In this document: positions 47,762-56,120 of the stretch, in pieces
Layout: each line of letters begins with the position of its first letter
Position numbering within the stretch: the stretch's first letter is position 1
Origin: Reinekea blandensis MED297
GTDB lineage: Bacteria; Pseudomonadota; Gammaproteobacteria; Pseudomonadales; Natronospirillaceae
DNA: 64,000 nt
Assembly (NCBI RefSeq): GCF_000153185.1
Contig: NZ_CH724149.1
Coordinates: 200,001 to 264,000, forward strand
Direction of reading: 5' to 3'
The notes under the pieces: model-generated
Databases searched by the model: none
What the model was told of the DNA's origin: nothing
What the model saw: only the letters and a program-made list of their open reading frames with translations
Position numbers and translations under genes: made by a program

Positions 47762-48511
47762 ATGCGTCGCACATTGGTTGCAGCGAACTGGAAAATGAAC
47801 GGTAACAAAGCTTCGAATGAAGCATTGTTAGAAGCCTTTAAAAAGGGCTTTGATGGCTCAGCAGATACCGCTGTGTTCCCACCGGCTTTGTATATCAGTC
47901 AACTGGCTGAGAGCCTGAAAGGAACCGACATTGCTTACGGTGTGCAAAACGCCTACTTCGAAGAGAAGGGCGCGTATACTGGTGAGCTTGCACTGTCCAT
48001 GGTAAAAGAGTTCGGTTGTCAGTATGTATTGATTGGTCACTCCGAGCGCCGCGAAATCTTCGGTGAAACGGACGAGCAGATCGCTGCGAAAGTCGAGGCG
48101 ACATTGGCTGCTGATCTGATTCCAATGCTGTGTGTTGGTGAGACTCTTGAAGAGCGTGAAGCCGGCATTACTGAGAAGGTTGTTAAAACTCAGATCGATG
48201 CGGTACTGAAGAAAGTTGGCATTGCTGCTTTCGAAAAAATTGTAATTGCTTATGAGCCTGTTTGGGCGATTGGCACGGGCAAGACGGCATCCCCGGAACA
48301 GGCGCAGGAAGTGCACGCCTTTATCCGTCAGCTGCTTGCCGCAGAAGAAGCGGATGTATCACAGCGTACCCGAATCCTGTATGGTGGCAGCGTTAAAGCC
48401 GCCAGTGCTGAAGCTTTGTTCGGTCAGCCTGATATTGATGGCGGCCTGGTTGGTGGCGCGTCACTCATTGCAGACGAGTTCGTTGCGATCTGCAACGCAG
48501 CTCAAGGATAA
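47762..48511 (+). CDS. tpiA: triosephosphate isomerase
   Basis: A 249-residue TIM-barrel enzyme of glycolysis and gluconeogenesis. The catalytic residues lie in NWKMNG (K12), LIGHSERR (histidine) and AYEPVWAIGTGKTA (glutamate), with the phosphate loop GGSVK near the end. The ATG at 47762 has GGAGG 8 nt upstream; the longer frame from 47705 is not conserved. A TATAAT at 47674-47679 upstream could be its -10, but the -35 is unclear. secG begins 8 nt after its stop. Confidence 0.97.
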   Translation: MRRTLVAANWKMNGNKASNEALLEAFKKGFDGSADTAVFPPALYISQLAESLKGTDIAYGVQNAYFEEKGAYTGELALSMVKEFGCQYVLIGHSERREIFGETDEQIAAKVEATLAADLIPMLCVGETLEEREAGITEKVVKTQIDAVLKKVGIAAFEKIVIAYEPVWAIGTGKTASPEQAQEVHAFIRQLLAAEEADVSQRTRILYGGSVKAASAEALFGQPDIDGGLVGGASLIADEFVAICNAAQG

Positions 48512-48519
48512 GTTTTAAA

Positions 48520-48867
48520 ATGGTTTACGAAAATCTGATATTGTTGATTCATGTAGCGTTGGCCATCGGTGTTGTAGTCTTTGTGCTGCTGCAACGTGGT
48601 AAAGGCGCTGAAGCTGGTGCTTCGTTCGGAGGTGGGGCGTCGCAGACCGTTTTCGGTTCGTCAGGGAGTGGTAACTTTCTGACCCGTACGACAGCGATTC
48701 TGGTTGCAGGTTTTTTCCTGACCAGCATGGCGCTGGCGTACGTTGCGAAGCAGCGCGCTGAAGATATGAATAATATCAATGTTCCTGTCAGTGAACAGGC
48801 TGCTCCGGTGGAATCTGATGTGCCCGCGTCTACGGACGACGGCAGCAGTGCACTGCCGACAGAGTAA
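48520..48867 (+). CDS. secG: preprotein translocase subunit SecG
   Basis: A 115-residue SecG, the accessory subunit of SecYEG. Two transmembrane helices (about 4-24 and 54-74) flank the conserved cytoplasmic loop VLLQRGKGAEAGASFGGGAS and the following TVFGSSGSGNFLTR segment. The C-terminal tail is acidic and low-complexity, which is usual. It follows tpiA closely and precedes a tRNA-Leu gene, the same order as in E. coli. Confidence 0.95.
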   Translation: MVYENLILLIHVALAIGVVVFVLLQRGKGAEAGASFGGGASQTVFGSSGSGNFLTRTTAILVAGFFLTSMALAYVAKQRAEDMNNINVPVSEQAAPVESDVPASTDDGSSALPTE

Positions 48868-48883
48868 TTTGTAAGCCGTTTAA

Positions 48884-48970
48884 GCCGACGTGGTGAAATT
48901 GGTAGACACGCCATCTTGAGGGGGTGGTGGGCGCAAGCCCGTGCTAGTTCGAGTCTAGTCGTCGGCACCA
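48884..48970 (+). tRNA. leuU: tRNA-Leu (anticodon GAG)
   Basis: The acceptor arms GCCGACG and CGTCGGC pair fully and the gene encodes the 3' CCA. The D arm has AATTGGTAGAC, the anticodon loop CTTGAGG gives GAG, and a long class II variable arm with complementary GGGC/GCCC precedes the T loop TTCGAGT. The length is 87 nt with CCA. The position after secG matches E. coli leuU. Confidence 0.96.
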
Positions 48971-48975
48971 TTTTA

Positions 48976-49006
48976 AGGGCCTGTCATTGACAGGCCCTCT
49001 GCTTTT
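48976..49006 (+). terminator. tRNA-Leu terminator
   Basis: AGGGCCTGTC and GACAGGCCCT form a perfect 10-bp stem with a 3-nt loop six bases after the tRNA CCA, followed by CTGCTTTT. The T run is short, but stem strength and position support termination. Confidence 0.75.
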
Positions 49007-49027
49007 CAGAAAGAAACCGTTGCGTGT

Positions 49028-49056
49028 TTGCATGCTGAGTGTTGTCCCTATATAAT
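49028..49056 (+). promoter_or_regulatory. metY-rimP-nusA operon promoter
   Basis: TTGCAT (49028-49033) and TATAAT (49051-49056) are separated by exactly 17 nt, and a GC-rich discriminator (CTCGCGCG) follows. This is a strong sigma-70 promoter of the stringently controlled stable-RNA kind, 55 nt before tRNA-fMet. Confidence 0.85.
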
Positions 49057-49110
49057 CTCGCGCGATTTGTCGGGAAGCATCAGTGTTAATCGGTGTTTTC
49101 AAGCGTTTGT

Positions 49111-49187
<77 letters not shown>

Positions 49188-49208
49188 ATTTCAAATGAGA
49201 AATTGGTT

Positions 49209-49313
49209 GGTGATGAGGATCACCTGTGCATCGATCCGGTGCGCACCGAAGTACCTGAGGGGTGTTTCGGCCATAGGAAGTTGCTTTTAAAACCCCTCTT
49301 GAAGGGGTTTTTT
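49209..49313 (+). promoter_or_regulatory. structured leader with terminator upstream of rimP
   Basis: After tRNA-fMet the transcript can form GGTGAT-GAGG-ATCACC (49209-49224), the palindrome CGGTGCGCACCG (49237-49248) and then an intrinsic terminator, AAAACCCCT-CTTGA-AGGGGTTTT with further T (49289-49313). A terminator between metY and rimP, in an operon whose genes lie downstream, fits an attenuator; Rfam lists a rimP leader motif for this place in other gammaproteobacteria. A further hairpin, GTCACTT-AAAA-AAGTGAC (49426-49443), lies nearer the rimP start. Confidence 0.65.
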
Positions 49314-49470
49314 CGTTTTTGGAACCCGATTTGCTCGATGTCATGAGCTAAGGCAGCTCGGGTCGTATTTGTGGGTCTGCTGCAAGTCACCAAGTTTGGA
49401 GATTTGCATCGGTTGCCCTTTTTTTGTCACTTAAAAAAGTGACTCTGATAAAAAATGATTGGTTGGCGTT

Positions 49471-49926
49471 TTGGCAAAGATTGATGAGTTAACAGATCTG
49501 ATAGAGCCTGTGGTGATTGGAATGGGTTTTCTGTTGTGGGGTGTGGAATATATTCCCAGCGGTAATTACTCGACGCTTCGAATTTACATTGATCATGAAG
49601 ATGGTATCCAGGTGGATCAGTGTGCGGACGTGAGTCGCCAGGTGAGCGCTGTTTTGGATGTGGAAGATCCGATCAGTTCGAATTACACCCTGGAAGTGTC
49701 GTCTCCCGGGATGGACAGACCTCTGTTCACGCTGGAGCAATATGCGGCTTATATCGGCGAATGGGTCGATATTAAACTTCGATATGCTTTTGAAGGCCGA
49801 AGGAAATTTAAAGGTGTCCTCGTTGGCATTGAAGATGGGGATGTCATTGTGCAGGTCGACAAAGAAGAGTTCCTGTTACCGATAGAAAGCATTGATCGTG
49901 GTCGGATTATTCCGAACTTTAACTGA
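49471..49926 (+). CDS. rimP: ribosome maturation factor RimP
   Basis: A protein of about 151 residues needed for 30S subunit maturation. [41 protein letters not shown] and [15 protein letters not shown] are the family signatures (the second run is shown in parts at 20-50), with the C-terminal SH3-like domain from about 90. The start is uncertain: the TTG at 49471 gives LAKIDELTD as the first residues, and a TTG at 49459 is the alternative. Neither has a clear Shine-Dalgarno, which suggests weak or regulated initiation. Confidence 0.93.
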   Translation: MAKIDELTDLIEPVVIGMGFLLWGVEYIPSGNYSTLRIYIDHEDGIQVDQCADVSRQVSAVLDVEDPISSNYTLEVSSPGMDRPLFTLEQYAAYIGEWVDIKLRYAFEGRRKFKGVLVGIEDGDVIVQVDKEEFLLPIESIDRGRIIPNFN

Positions 49927-49986
49927 CAACCGTATTAAGTCATTGGGCGCACTGCGTTCAAATAAAAAATGGAAGGGGCTGAAACG

Positions 49987-51480
49987 ATGAGCAAAGAAAT
50001 CCTCCTGGTCGTAGATGCAGTTGCAAACGAAAAGGGTGTGTCTCGTGATGTGATTTTTGATGCCATGGAACTGGCGTTGGCAACCGCGGCAAAAAAACGA
50101 CTGGACGACGAGGGCGAGCCGGATGTCTACGTGGTCATTGACCGCAAGACCGGTGAATACGAAACCTTCCGACGCTGGGAAGTCATGGGTGATGATGTCG
50201 TGCCGGAGCTGGGATCTCAGTGGACTACTGAAGAAGCCCACGAAGTGGACACAAACTTGAAACCTGGTGACGTTTACGAAGTCCAGATTGAAAACGAAGG
50301 TTTCGGCCGTATCAGTGCCCAGGCAGCAAAACAAATTATAGTTCAGAAGGTGCGGGACGCTGAGCGCGCTCGAATCGTTGATAATTACCGAGAGCGTGTT
50401 GGTGAAATGGTCACCGGTACTGTTAAAAAAGTCACCCGCGACGCTTTGATTATTGATCTTGGCAATAATGCGGAGGCCGTTTTGCCTCGTGATCAGATGA
50501 TCGGCCGGGAAGCCTTCCGATTGGCTGATCGCGTTCGGGCTGTGTTGCAGGAGATTAAAAGTGAAGGTCGTGGACCACAGCTGGTACTCAGCCGAACCAG
50601 CAATGAAATGCTGGTTGAGCTCTTTCGCATAGAAGTACCGGAGATTCAGGAAGAGTTGATTGAAATCCGCTCTTGTGCACGAGATCCGGGTTCACGGGCA
50701 AAAATTGCCGTGAAGACGAATGATGGCCGAATTGATCCGGTTGGTGCTTGTGTCGGAATGCGTGGTTCGCGCGTGCAGGCGGTGTCCAACGAGTTGGGTA
50801 ATGAGCGTGTCGATATCATTCTCTGGGATGATAACCCGGCACAGCTGGTGATTAATGCTATGGCGCCAGCCGAAGTTGCCTCCATTGTGATGGACGAAGA
50901 CACCAATACGATGGAAGTGGCGGTTGCAGAAGACAATCTGGCGATAGCCATTGGACGAAACGGCCAAAACGTTCGATTGGCCGCCGATCTGACCGGCTGG
51001 ATCATTAATGTGATGACAGAAGATGAAGCCGGTGCTCGTCAGGAGCAAGAGGCGGGTCAATTGGTATCGCACTTTGTTGAAAAACTGGGTGTAGACGACG
51101 AACTGGCCATGATCCTGGTCGAAGAAGGCTTTACCACTCTCGAAGAAGTGGCTTATGTGCCCATCAACGAGATGTTGGACATCGATGGTTTTGAAGAAGA
51201 CCTGGTTAACGAGTTGCGACAACGCGCGAAAGACGAGTTGTTGACTCAGGAGTTGGCCACGGAAGAACGGCTGGATTCCGCTGAGCCGCAGGAAGACCTG
51301 TTGGGGCTGGACGGCATGACCGACCATTTGGCGCGGGTTCTGGCAAGTAACGGTGTGGTGTCGATGGAAGACGTCGCTGAACTGAGCATTGATGAGTTGA
51401 TGGAGTTCAGCGGTCTTGATGAAGACGCTTCCGGAAAACTGATCATGGCTGCACGCGCACCTTGGTTTGAAAATGAATAA
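49987..51480 (+). CDS. nusA: transcription elongation/termination factor NusA
   Basis: A 497-residue NusA. The N-terminal polymerase-binding domain starts [16 protein letters not shown]. An S1 domain (about 135-200) and two KH domains follow, the first containing [17 protein letters not shown] and the second [18 protein letters not shown]. Two helix-hairpin-helix acidic repeats make the C-terminal 140 residues, the proteobacterial form that binds alpha-CTD or lambda N. The ATG at 49987 has AAGGGG upstream; an ATG six codons earlier lies before that site. Confidence 0.97.
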   Translation: MSKEILLVVDAVANEKGVSRDVIFDAMELALATAAKKRLDDEGEPDVYVVIDRKTGEYETFRRWEVMGDDVVPELGSQWTTEEAHEVDTNLKPGDVYEVQIENEGFGRISAQAAKQIIVQKVRDAERARIVDNYRERVGEMVTGTVKKVTRDALIIDLGNNAEAVLPRDQMIGREAFRLADRVRAVLQEIKSEGRGPQLVLSRTSNEMLVELFRIEVPEIQEELIEIRSCARDPGSRAKIAVKTNDGRIDPVGACVGMRGSRVQAVSNELGNERVDIILWDDNPAQLVINAMAPAEVASIVMDEDTNTMEVAVAEDNLAIAIGRNGQNVRLAADLTGWIINVMTEDEAGARQEQEAGQLVSHFVEKLGVDDELAMILVEEGFTTLEEVAYVPINEMLDIDGFEEDLVNELRQRAKDELLTQELATEERLDSAEPQEDLLGLDGMTDHLARVLASNGVVSMEDVAELSIDELMEFSGLDEDASGKLIMAARAPWFENE

Positions 51481-51497
51481 GCGGGAAGGGGAACTGA

Positions 51498-54053
51498 ATG
51501 TCTGAAGTTACTGTTAAAGAGTTAGCGCAGTCCGTTGGCACTCCCGTCGATAAGTTACTGACGCAGATGAAATCGGCAGGTTTGCCGCATACGCAAGAAA
51601 CGGATTCCGTGAATGATGACCAGAAGCAAACGCTGTTGGCGCATCTGAAAAGCAGCCATGGTGAAGAAGCCGCGGCGCCTAAGAAAATCACGTTAAAACG
51701 TAAAGTGACAACGACGTTAAAAGCCGGTGGTGGCAACAAAGGTAAGACGGTAAGCATCGAGGTTCGAAAGAAGCGTACCTATGTGAAACGTGATGCCGTT
51801 GAAGCACCAGAAGTGAAAGCTGCTGAACCGGTGGCACCGGTGCAGGAAGAAGATCGCGCGGCGAAGCGGGCTGAAGAAGATGCCAAGCTCGAAGCGGCAC
51901 GTCTGAAAGCGGCCGAAGAAAAAGCGGCTCAGGAGAAAGAAGCGGCCAAACGAGCAGAACAGCAAGCTGAAACTGCTGACGAGAAAGAACCCGTCGCGGA
52001 CGTTGCTGCTGCCGAAGCGAAAATCGCCAAAGAAGATCGTACGGCTGAAAAGAAAAAACATGCGAAAACGCGCGAACCTGTGCGCGTTGACGATGGCGTC
52101 GCTGAGACCGGCCGTAAAGCCGGACATAAAAAAGGCGGCAAGAAGACGGAAGTGCAGCGCGCGTCTACTCATCGTACCGGCAACAAGCATCAGCAGATGC
52201 TGCATGCGTTAGATGAGGATGGCTTTGGCCGTCGTCGTCGGCCGAAGAAGAGCAAAAAGAATCTGGAGCACCAGTTTGAGAAACCGACCGCTCCGGTCAT
52301 ACGCGAAGTTGAACTGGGCGAAAGCATTACGGTTGCTGATCTGGCTCAACAGATGTCTGCCAAGTCAGCCGAAGTAGTGAAGACACTCTTTAAGATGGGT
52401 GTTATGGCCACCGTTAACCAGGTACTCGATCAGGATACCGCGATTCTCGTTATTGAAGAGATGGGTCATAAGTACCGGATCGTTAATGAAAACGCGCTCG
52501 AAGACTCCATGATGGAAGTCACCTATGAAGGCGATCTGGCACCACGCGCGCCCGTCGTGACCGTCATGGGTCACGTTGACCATGGTAAGACGTCGTTGCT
52601 CGACTATATTCGTAAAACGCGTGTTACCGCAGGTGAATCAGGCGGTATTACTCAGCATATTGGTGCTTACCATGTTGAATCATCACGCGGCATGATTACC
52701 TTCCTGGATACGCCTGGACACGCGGCCTTTACCGCAATGCGCGCGCGCGGCGCCAAATCTACGGACGTGGTTATCCTGGTGGTGGCGGCCGATGATGGTG
52801 TGATGCCACAGACCTTGGAAGCGATTCAGCATGCGAAAGCGGCTGGCGTACCCTTGGTTGTTGCTATTAATAAAATCGATAAAGAGACTGCGGATCCTGA
52901 CCGGGTGACGAACGAGCTGTCTCAGCACGATGTGATTCCGGAAGCCTGGGGGGGCGATACTCAGTTTATCCAAGTATCTGCTCATTCCGGTCAAGGTATT
53001 GATGAACTGCTTGAAGCTATCTCCCTGCAGGCAGAACTGCTGGAGTTGACGGCGCATCATGACGGCCCGGGTAAAGGTGTGGTCATTGAATCCAGTCTCG
53101 ATAAGGGACGAGGCGCGGTCGCTACCGTTTTGGTTCAGAGCGGTCGCTTGAAGAAAGGCGACGTTGTACTGGCGGGTGCTCATTTCGGTCGCGTGCGTGC
53201 GCTTTTGGATGAAAACGCCAAGCCGATCGATGAGGCCGGTCCTTCCATTCCGGTAGAGATTCTCGGCTTGAACGGAACGCCCGAAGCCGGTGATGAACTG
53301 GTTGTGGCGGAAAACGAGCGCGCCGCTCGGGAAGTTGCAGAGCTGCGTTCATCGCGTTCTAAAGACGCCCTGCAGGCCCAGCAACAGGCCGCCAAGTTGG
53401 ATGCCTTGTTCTCCGGCATGGGCGATTCCGAGAAGAAAGTACTGAATATCGTACTCAAGTCGGATGTTCGGGGTTCTCTGGAAGCCATCAACGGTGCCTT
53501 GATGAAGCTTGGTAACGATGAAGTGAAGGTAAACATCGTTGCAGGCGGTGTTGGTGCGATTTCTGAGTCGGATGCTAACCTGGCGATTACCGCAGGCGCG
53601 GTTGTCTTTGGCTTTAATGTTCGGGCAACCGGTAAAGCACGTGAAGTCATTGAGCGTGGTGGTTTGGATCTTCGGTATTACAACGTGATCTATGATCTCA
53701 TCGACGATGTGAAAGCAGCACTGAGCGGTATGCTGTCACCGGATCTGCGTGAAGAGATTGTCGGCCTTGCCGAAGTTCGTGATGTCTTTAACTCGCCGAA
53801 GTTCGGTCAGGTTGCAGGCTGTATGGTCGTCGAAGGTACGGTTTATCGGAACAAGAAGATCCGTGTCCTGCGGGATGAAGTGGTCATCTATGAAGGTGAG
53901 CTGGAATCTTTGCGTCGGTTTAAAGACGATGTCCAGGAAGTTCGTCAGAACATGGAATGTGGTATCGGCGTGAAGAACTACACTGACGTTAAGGTCGGCG
54001 ATAAGATCGAAGTCTTTGATGTGAAAGAGGTTGCCCGTTCAATCGATGATTGA
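51498..54053 (+). CDS. infB: translation initiation factor IF-2
   Basis: An 851-residue IF-2, which brings fMet-tRNA to the 30S P site. An N-terminal IF2_N domain ([21 protein letters not shown]) is followed by an Ala/Glu/Lys-rich linker of about 150 residues with a biased composition. A second IF2_N domain begins near 275. The G domain has GHVDHGKTS near 357, DTPGHAAF and NKID. The C-terminal domains bind the initiator tRNA. It starts 17 nt after nusA with GAAGGGGAA upstream. Confidence 0.97.
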   Translation: MSEVTVKELAQSVGTPVDKLLTQMKSAGLPHTQETDSVNDDQKQTLLAHLKSSHGEEAAAPKKITLKRKVTTTLKAGGGNKGKTVSIEVRKKRTYVKRDAVEAPEVKAAEPVAPVQEEDRAAKRAEEDAKLEAARLKAAEEKAAQEKEAAKRAEQQAETADEKEPVADVAAAEAKIAKEDRTAEKKKHAKTREPVRVDDGVAETGRKAGHKKGGKKTEVQRASTHRTGNKHQQMLHALDEDGFGRRRRPKKSKKNLEHQFEKPTAPVIREVELGESITVADLAQQMSAKSAEVVKTLFKMGVMATVNQVLDQDTAILVIEEMGHKYRIVNENALEDSMMEVTYEGDLAPRAPVVTVMGHVDHGKTSLLDYIRKTRVTAGESGGITQHIGAYHVESSRGMITFLDTPGHAAFTAMRARGAKSTDVVILVVAADDGVMPQTLEAIQHAKAAGVPLVVAINKIDKETADPDRVTNELSQHDVIPEAWGGDTQFIQVSAHSGQGIDELLEAISLQAELLELTAHHDGPGKGVVIESSLDKGRGAVATVLVQSGRLKKGDVVLAGAHFGRVRALLDENAKPIDEAGPSIPVEILGLNGTPEAGDELVVAENERAAREVAELRSSRSKDALQAQQQAAKLDALFSGMGDSEKKVLNIVLKSDVRGSLEAINGALMKLGNDEVKVNIVAGGVGAISESDANLAITAGAVVFGFNVRATGKAREVIERGGLDLRYYNVIYDLIDDVKAALSGMLSPDLREEIVGLAEVRDVFNSPKFGQVAGCMVVEGTVYRNKKIRVLRDEVVIYEGELESLRRFKDDVQEVRQNMECGIGVKNYTDVKVGDKIEVFDVKEVARSIDD

Positions 54054-54069
54054 CGCAGGCGAGTAATCG

Positions 54070-54116
54070 AAACCGGTGGAACTTATGGGTCAACATAGGT
54101 GCGCCGGTTTTTTTTT
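54070..54116 (+). terminator. hairpin with T run between infB and rbfA
   Basis: AAACCGG (54070-54076) and CCGGTTT (54104-54110) pair across a 27-nt interior, followed by nine T in all. It lies 17 nt after infB; it could reduce read-through into rbfA, whose start is at 54168. Confidence 0.6.
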
Positions 54117-54167
54117 GGATGGCGCGGTTGAAGGGCGTCATCGCAGAGTCATTTCAGGAGGTCTGTC

Positions 54168-54581
54168 ATGGCCAGTAATAGCAGTCGAATCCGAAAAATA
54201 GGCGATCAGATCCAAAAAGATCTGTCGGTCATTATTCAGCGGGAAGTAAAAGATCCCCGAGTCGGCATGGTGACAATCAATGACGTCAAAGTCTCATCCG
54301 ATCTGTCTTATGCGGATGTGTATTTCACCTGTATGGCATTCGGGCCTCAGAGTGAAGCTGAAGCTCAGGAGCAGGAACGAAAAGAGCAGGAAAAGCTGTT
54401 GAATCGTGCAGCCGGGTTTATGAGGACTCAGCTGGCTCAAGGGCTGAAACTTCGTGTCATCCCTCAGCTGCGTTTTCATTACGACGTCGTTATCGAAACC
54501 GGTGCCCGAGTCTCTCAACTGATTGATGAAGCTCGGGAGCAGGATCAGAAACGTTCAGGTCAGGAACAGGACGAGGACTGA
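54168..54581 (+). CDS. rbfA: ribosome-binding factor A
   Basis: A 137-residue RbfA, a KH-like protein that acts on the 5' helix of 16S rRNA during cold-sensitive 30S maturation. RIRKIGDQIQKDLSVIIQREVKDPR and the VTINDVKVSSDLSYADVYFT block are family signatures (both shown in part), and LRVIPQLRFHYD follows. The tail is charged. AGGAGG lies 7 nt before the ATG. Its stop overlaps the truB start (TGATG). Confidence 0.96.
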   Translation: MASNSSRIRKIGDQIQKDLSVIIQREVKDPRVGMVTINDVKVSSDLSYADVYFTCMAFGPQSEAEAQEQERKEQEKLLNRAAGFMRTQLAQGLKLRVIPQLRFHYDVVIETGARVSQLIDEAREQDQKRSGQEQDED

Positions 54582-55498
54582 TGGCCCGTCGACGAAAAGG
54601 TCGCCCGGTCACCGGTGTCTTGTTGGTTGATAAGCCGGCTGGATGGTCATCAAATGGCTTGTTGCAAAAAGTCCGATGGTTGTTTCAGGCGCAGAAGGCC
54701 GGACACACAGGCGCGCTTGATCCTGCAGCGACGGGGCTGCTTCCGATATGTTTAGGTGAAGCAACTAAGTTTACTCAGTTCTTGTTAGATGCCGATAAGC
54801 GCTATCAAACGACAGGTGTTATGGGCGTTGAGACCGACACTCTGGATGGCGAAGGCGAGGTTGTTCGACAAAGTCCGGTGCCTTCGATATCGGCGACAGA
54901 GGTTCAGCAGGTCTTGGATGAGCACTTTACAGGGGAGATCGAGCAGATTCCCCCCATGTACTCTGCGCTGAAACGAGACGGTAAAAAGCTCTATGAGTTA
55001 GCGCGGGAAGGTAAATCCGTGGATTTGGAGCCCCGTCCTGTGCGTATCGAGCGGAATCAGCTCACGCGGTTGGCGTTGCCTGAGTTTGATCTGGATGTTC
55101 ACTGTTCGAAAGGGACTTATATTCGTACCTTGGTCGCTGATGTGGGTACTCACTTCGGCTGCGGGGCCCATGTAAAAACGCTCAGACGGCTGCAGCATGG
55201 CCAGTTTCACCTGGACAATGCCGTCACTCTCGAAGCGCTAGAGCGGCGACGTGAAGAGCAGGGGCCGGAGGCGCTCGATTTCTGGTTGATTAGCCTCGAT
55301 GTCTTATTGGCCGATTTACCGGCGATTCATTTGGCGGAACAGCCAACCCGGCTATTCAGTCATGGCAATGATGTGCAGATCGATGCGGATCAGCCTGGCC
55401 AGGTGCGGGTTTATGATACACATAAACGTTTTCTGGGGGTTGGCCGCGTGACGGAGCGTTCTCGGCTGCAGCCGGTCCGTCTCATAGCCCAGGGTTAA
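54581..55498 (+). CDS. truB: tRNA pseudouridine-55 synthase
   Basis: A 305-residue TruB, which makes pseudouridine 55 in the T loop of tRNAs. GVLLVDKPAGWSSNGLLQKV opens the catalytic domain, the nucleophile is D47 in GHTGALDPAATG, and QIPPMYSALKRDGKKLYELAREG and CSKGTYIRTLVADVG follow (shown in part). A PUA-like region forms the C-terminus. The start overlaps the rbfA stop by 1 bp. Confidence 0.97.
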   Translation: MARRRKGRPVTGVLLVDKPAGWSSNGLLQKVRWLFQAQKAGHTGALDPAATGLLPICLGEATKFTQFLLDADKRYQTTGVMGVETDTLDGEGEVVRQSPVPSISATEVQQVLDEHFTGEIEQIPPMYSALKRDGKKLYELAREGKSVDLEPRPVRIERNQLTRLALPEFDLDVHCSKGTYIRTLVADVGTHFGCGAHVKTLRRLQHGQFHLDNAVTLEALERRREEQGPEALDFWLISLDVLLADLPAIHLAEQPTRLFSHGNDVQIDADQPGQVRVYDTHKRFLGVGRVTERSRLQPVRLIAQG

Positions 55499-55510
55499 GC
55501 CTGATTTCAC

Positions 55511-55539
55511 TTGGTTCAGAGCGAGGCCTTGTGTATAAT
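55511..55539 (+). promoter_or_regulatory. rpsO promoter
   Basis: TTGGTT (55511-55516) and TATAAT (55534-55539) are separated by 17 nt. It lies just beyond the truB stop and about 100 nt before the rpsO start, the same arrangement as the rpsO promoter of E. coli. Confidence 0.85.
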
Positions 55540-55561
55540 CCGCGCGTTTCCTGCTCTGCGG

Positions 55562-55603
55562 AGCCGGAATCGGAATGCGGCTGTTAATGTGCACGGCATG
55601 CAC
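55562..55603 (+). promoter_or_regulatory. rpsO leader hairpins, candidate S15 target
   Basis: The rpsO leader can form AGCCG-CGGCT (55562-55566 with 55578-55582) and GTGCA-CGGCA-TGCAC (55589-55603). In E. coli S15 represses its own mRNA through a pseudoknot in this place, so these may serve the same purpose. Only the stems are seen; autoregulation is inferred. Confidence 0.45.
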
Positions 55604-55640
55604 TCCTTTATTGAAACGCACATTCTTGGAGTAAAGTACG

Positions 55641-55910
55641 ATGGCTTTAAGCGTCGAAAAGAAAGCGGAAATCATCAAAGAGTTCGGACAGGGCGAAAAC
55701 GATTCAGGTTCTCCTGAAGTCCAGGTTGCTCTGCTGTCGGCGAACATTAATTCGCTGCAGTCTCACTTTAAAGATCACGCTAAGGATCACCACTCACGTC
55801 GTGGCTTGATTCGCATGGTTCAACAGCGTAAAAAGCTGCTTGAGTACCTGAAGCGTAAAGACGTAAACCGTTATGCGTCTCTGATCAAGCGCCTGGGTCT
55901 GCGTAAGTAA
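55641..55910 (+). CDS. rpsO: 30S ribosomal protein S15
   Basis: An 89-residue S15, which binds helices 20-22 of 16S rRNA early in 30S assembly. [19 protein letters not shown] and the [21 protein letters not shown] block with its RNA-contact residues (both in part) match E. coli S15, and the length is identical (89). TTGGAGT lies before the ATG. pnp follows after a 210-nt structured spacer. Confidence 0.98.
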   Translation: MALSVEKKAEIIKEFGQGENDSGSPEVQVALLSANINSLQSHFKDHAKDHHSRRGLIRMVQQRKKLLEYLKRKDVNRYASLIKRLGLRK

Positions 55911-55924
55911 GATCCTGATTTCCG

Positions 55925-55957
55925 AAAAGGGCTCCAACTGTGGGGCCCTTTGTCTTT
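55925..55957 (+). terminator. partial terminator between rpsO and pnp
   Basis: AAAGGGC (55926-55932) and GCCCTTT (55945-55951) pair, with two further CC/GG pairs inside, followed by GTCTTTT. The weak T run fits partial termination, as seen between rpsO and pnp in E. coli. Confidence 0.5.
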
Positions 55958-56018
55958 TCACAGAGTATCGCTTATGCGTGATCTGTACCCTCCTTTTTTA
56001 AAAACCATTTGCCGGCGG

Positions 56019-56096
56019 GCAACGATACATTCCCGTTTCGGGGCTTCTATCTTTGGGTTGGCTTTGCCTCGAATCCAAAGATAGAAGCATCGTTGC
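56019..56096 (+). promoter_or_regulatory. pnp leader long stem, probable RNase III site
   Basis: GCTTCTATCTTTGG (56043-56056) and CCAAAGATAGAAGC (56075-56088) form a perfect 14-bp stem. Directly outside the 3' arm, ATCGTTGC (56089-56096) pairs with GCAACGAT (56019-56026). Between the two 5' arms sits a small CCCG-TTT-CGGG hairpin. The structure ends 24 nt before the pnp start. In E. coli a long leader stem is cut by RNase III and used for PNPase autocontrol; the same role is inferred here. Confidence 0.75.
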
Positions 56097-56120
56097 AGCT
56101 GGCGTATTGAGGAAAATTGA

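Noticed and set aside
51717-52205. Minus-strand frame opposite the infB linker, rich in Phe/Leu/Ser
   Set aside because: It mirrors the Lys/Glu/Ala-rich linker of IF-2 on the coding strand and has no start signals.
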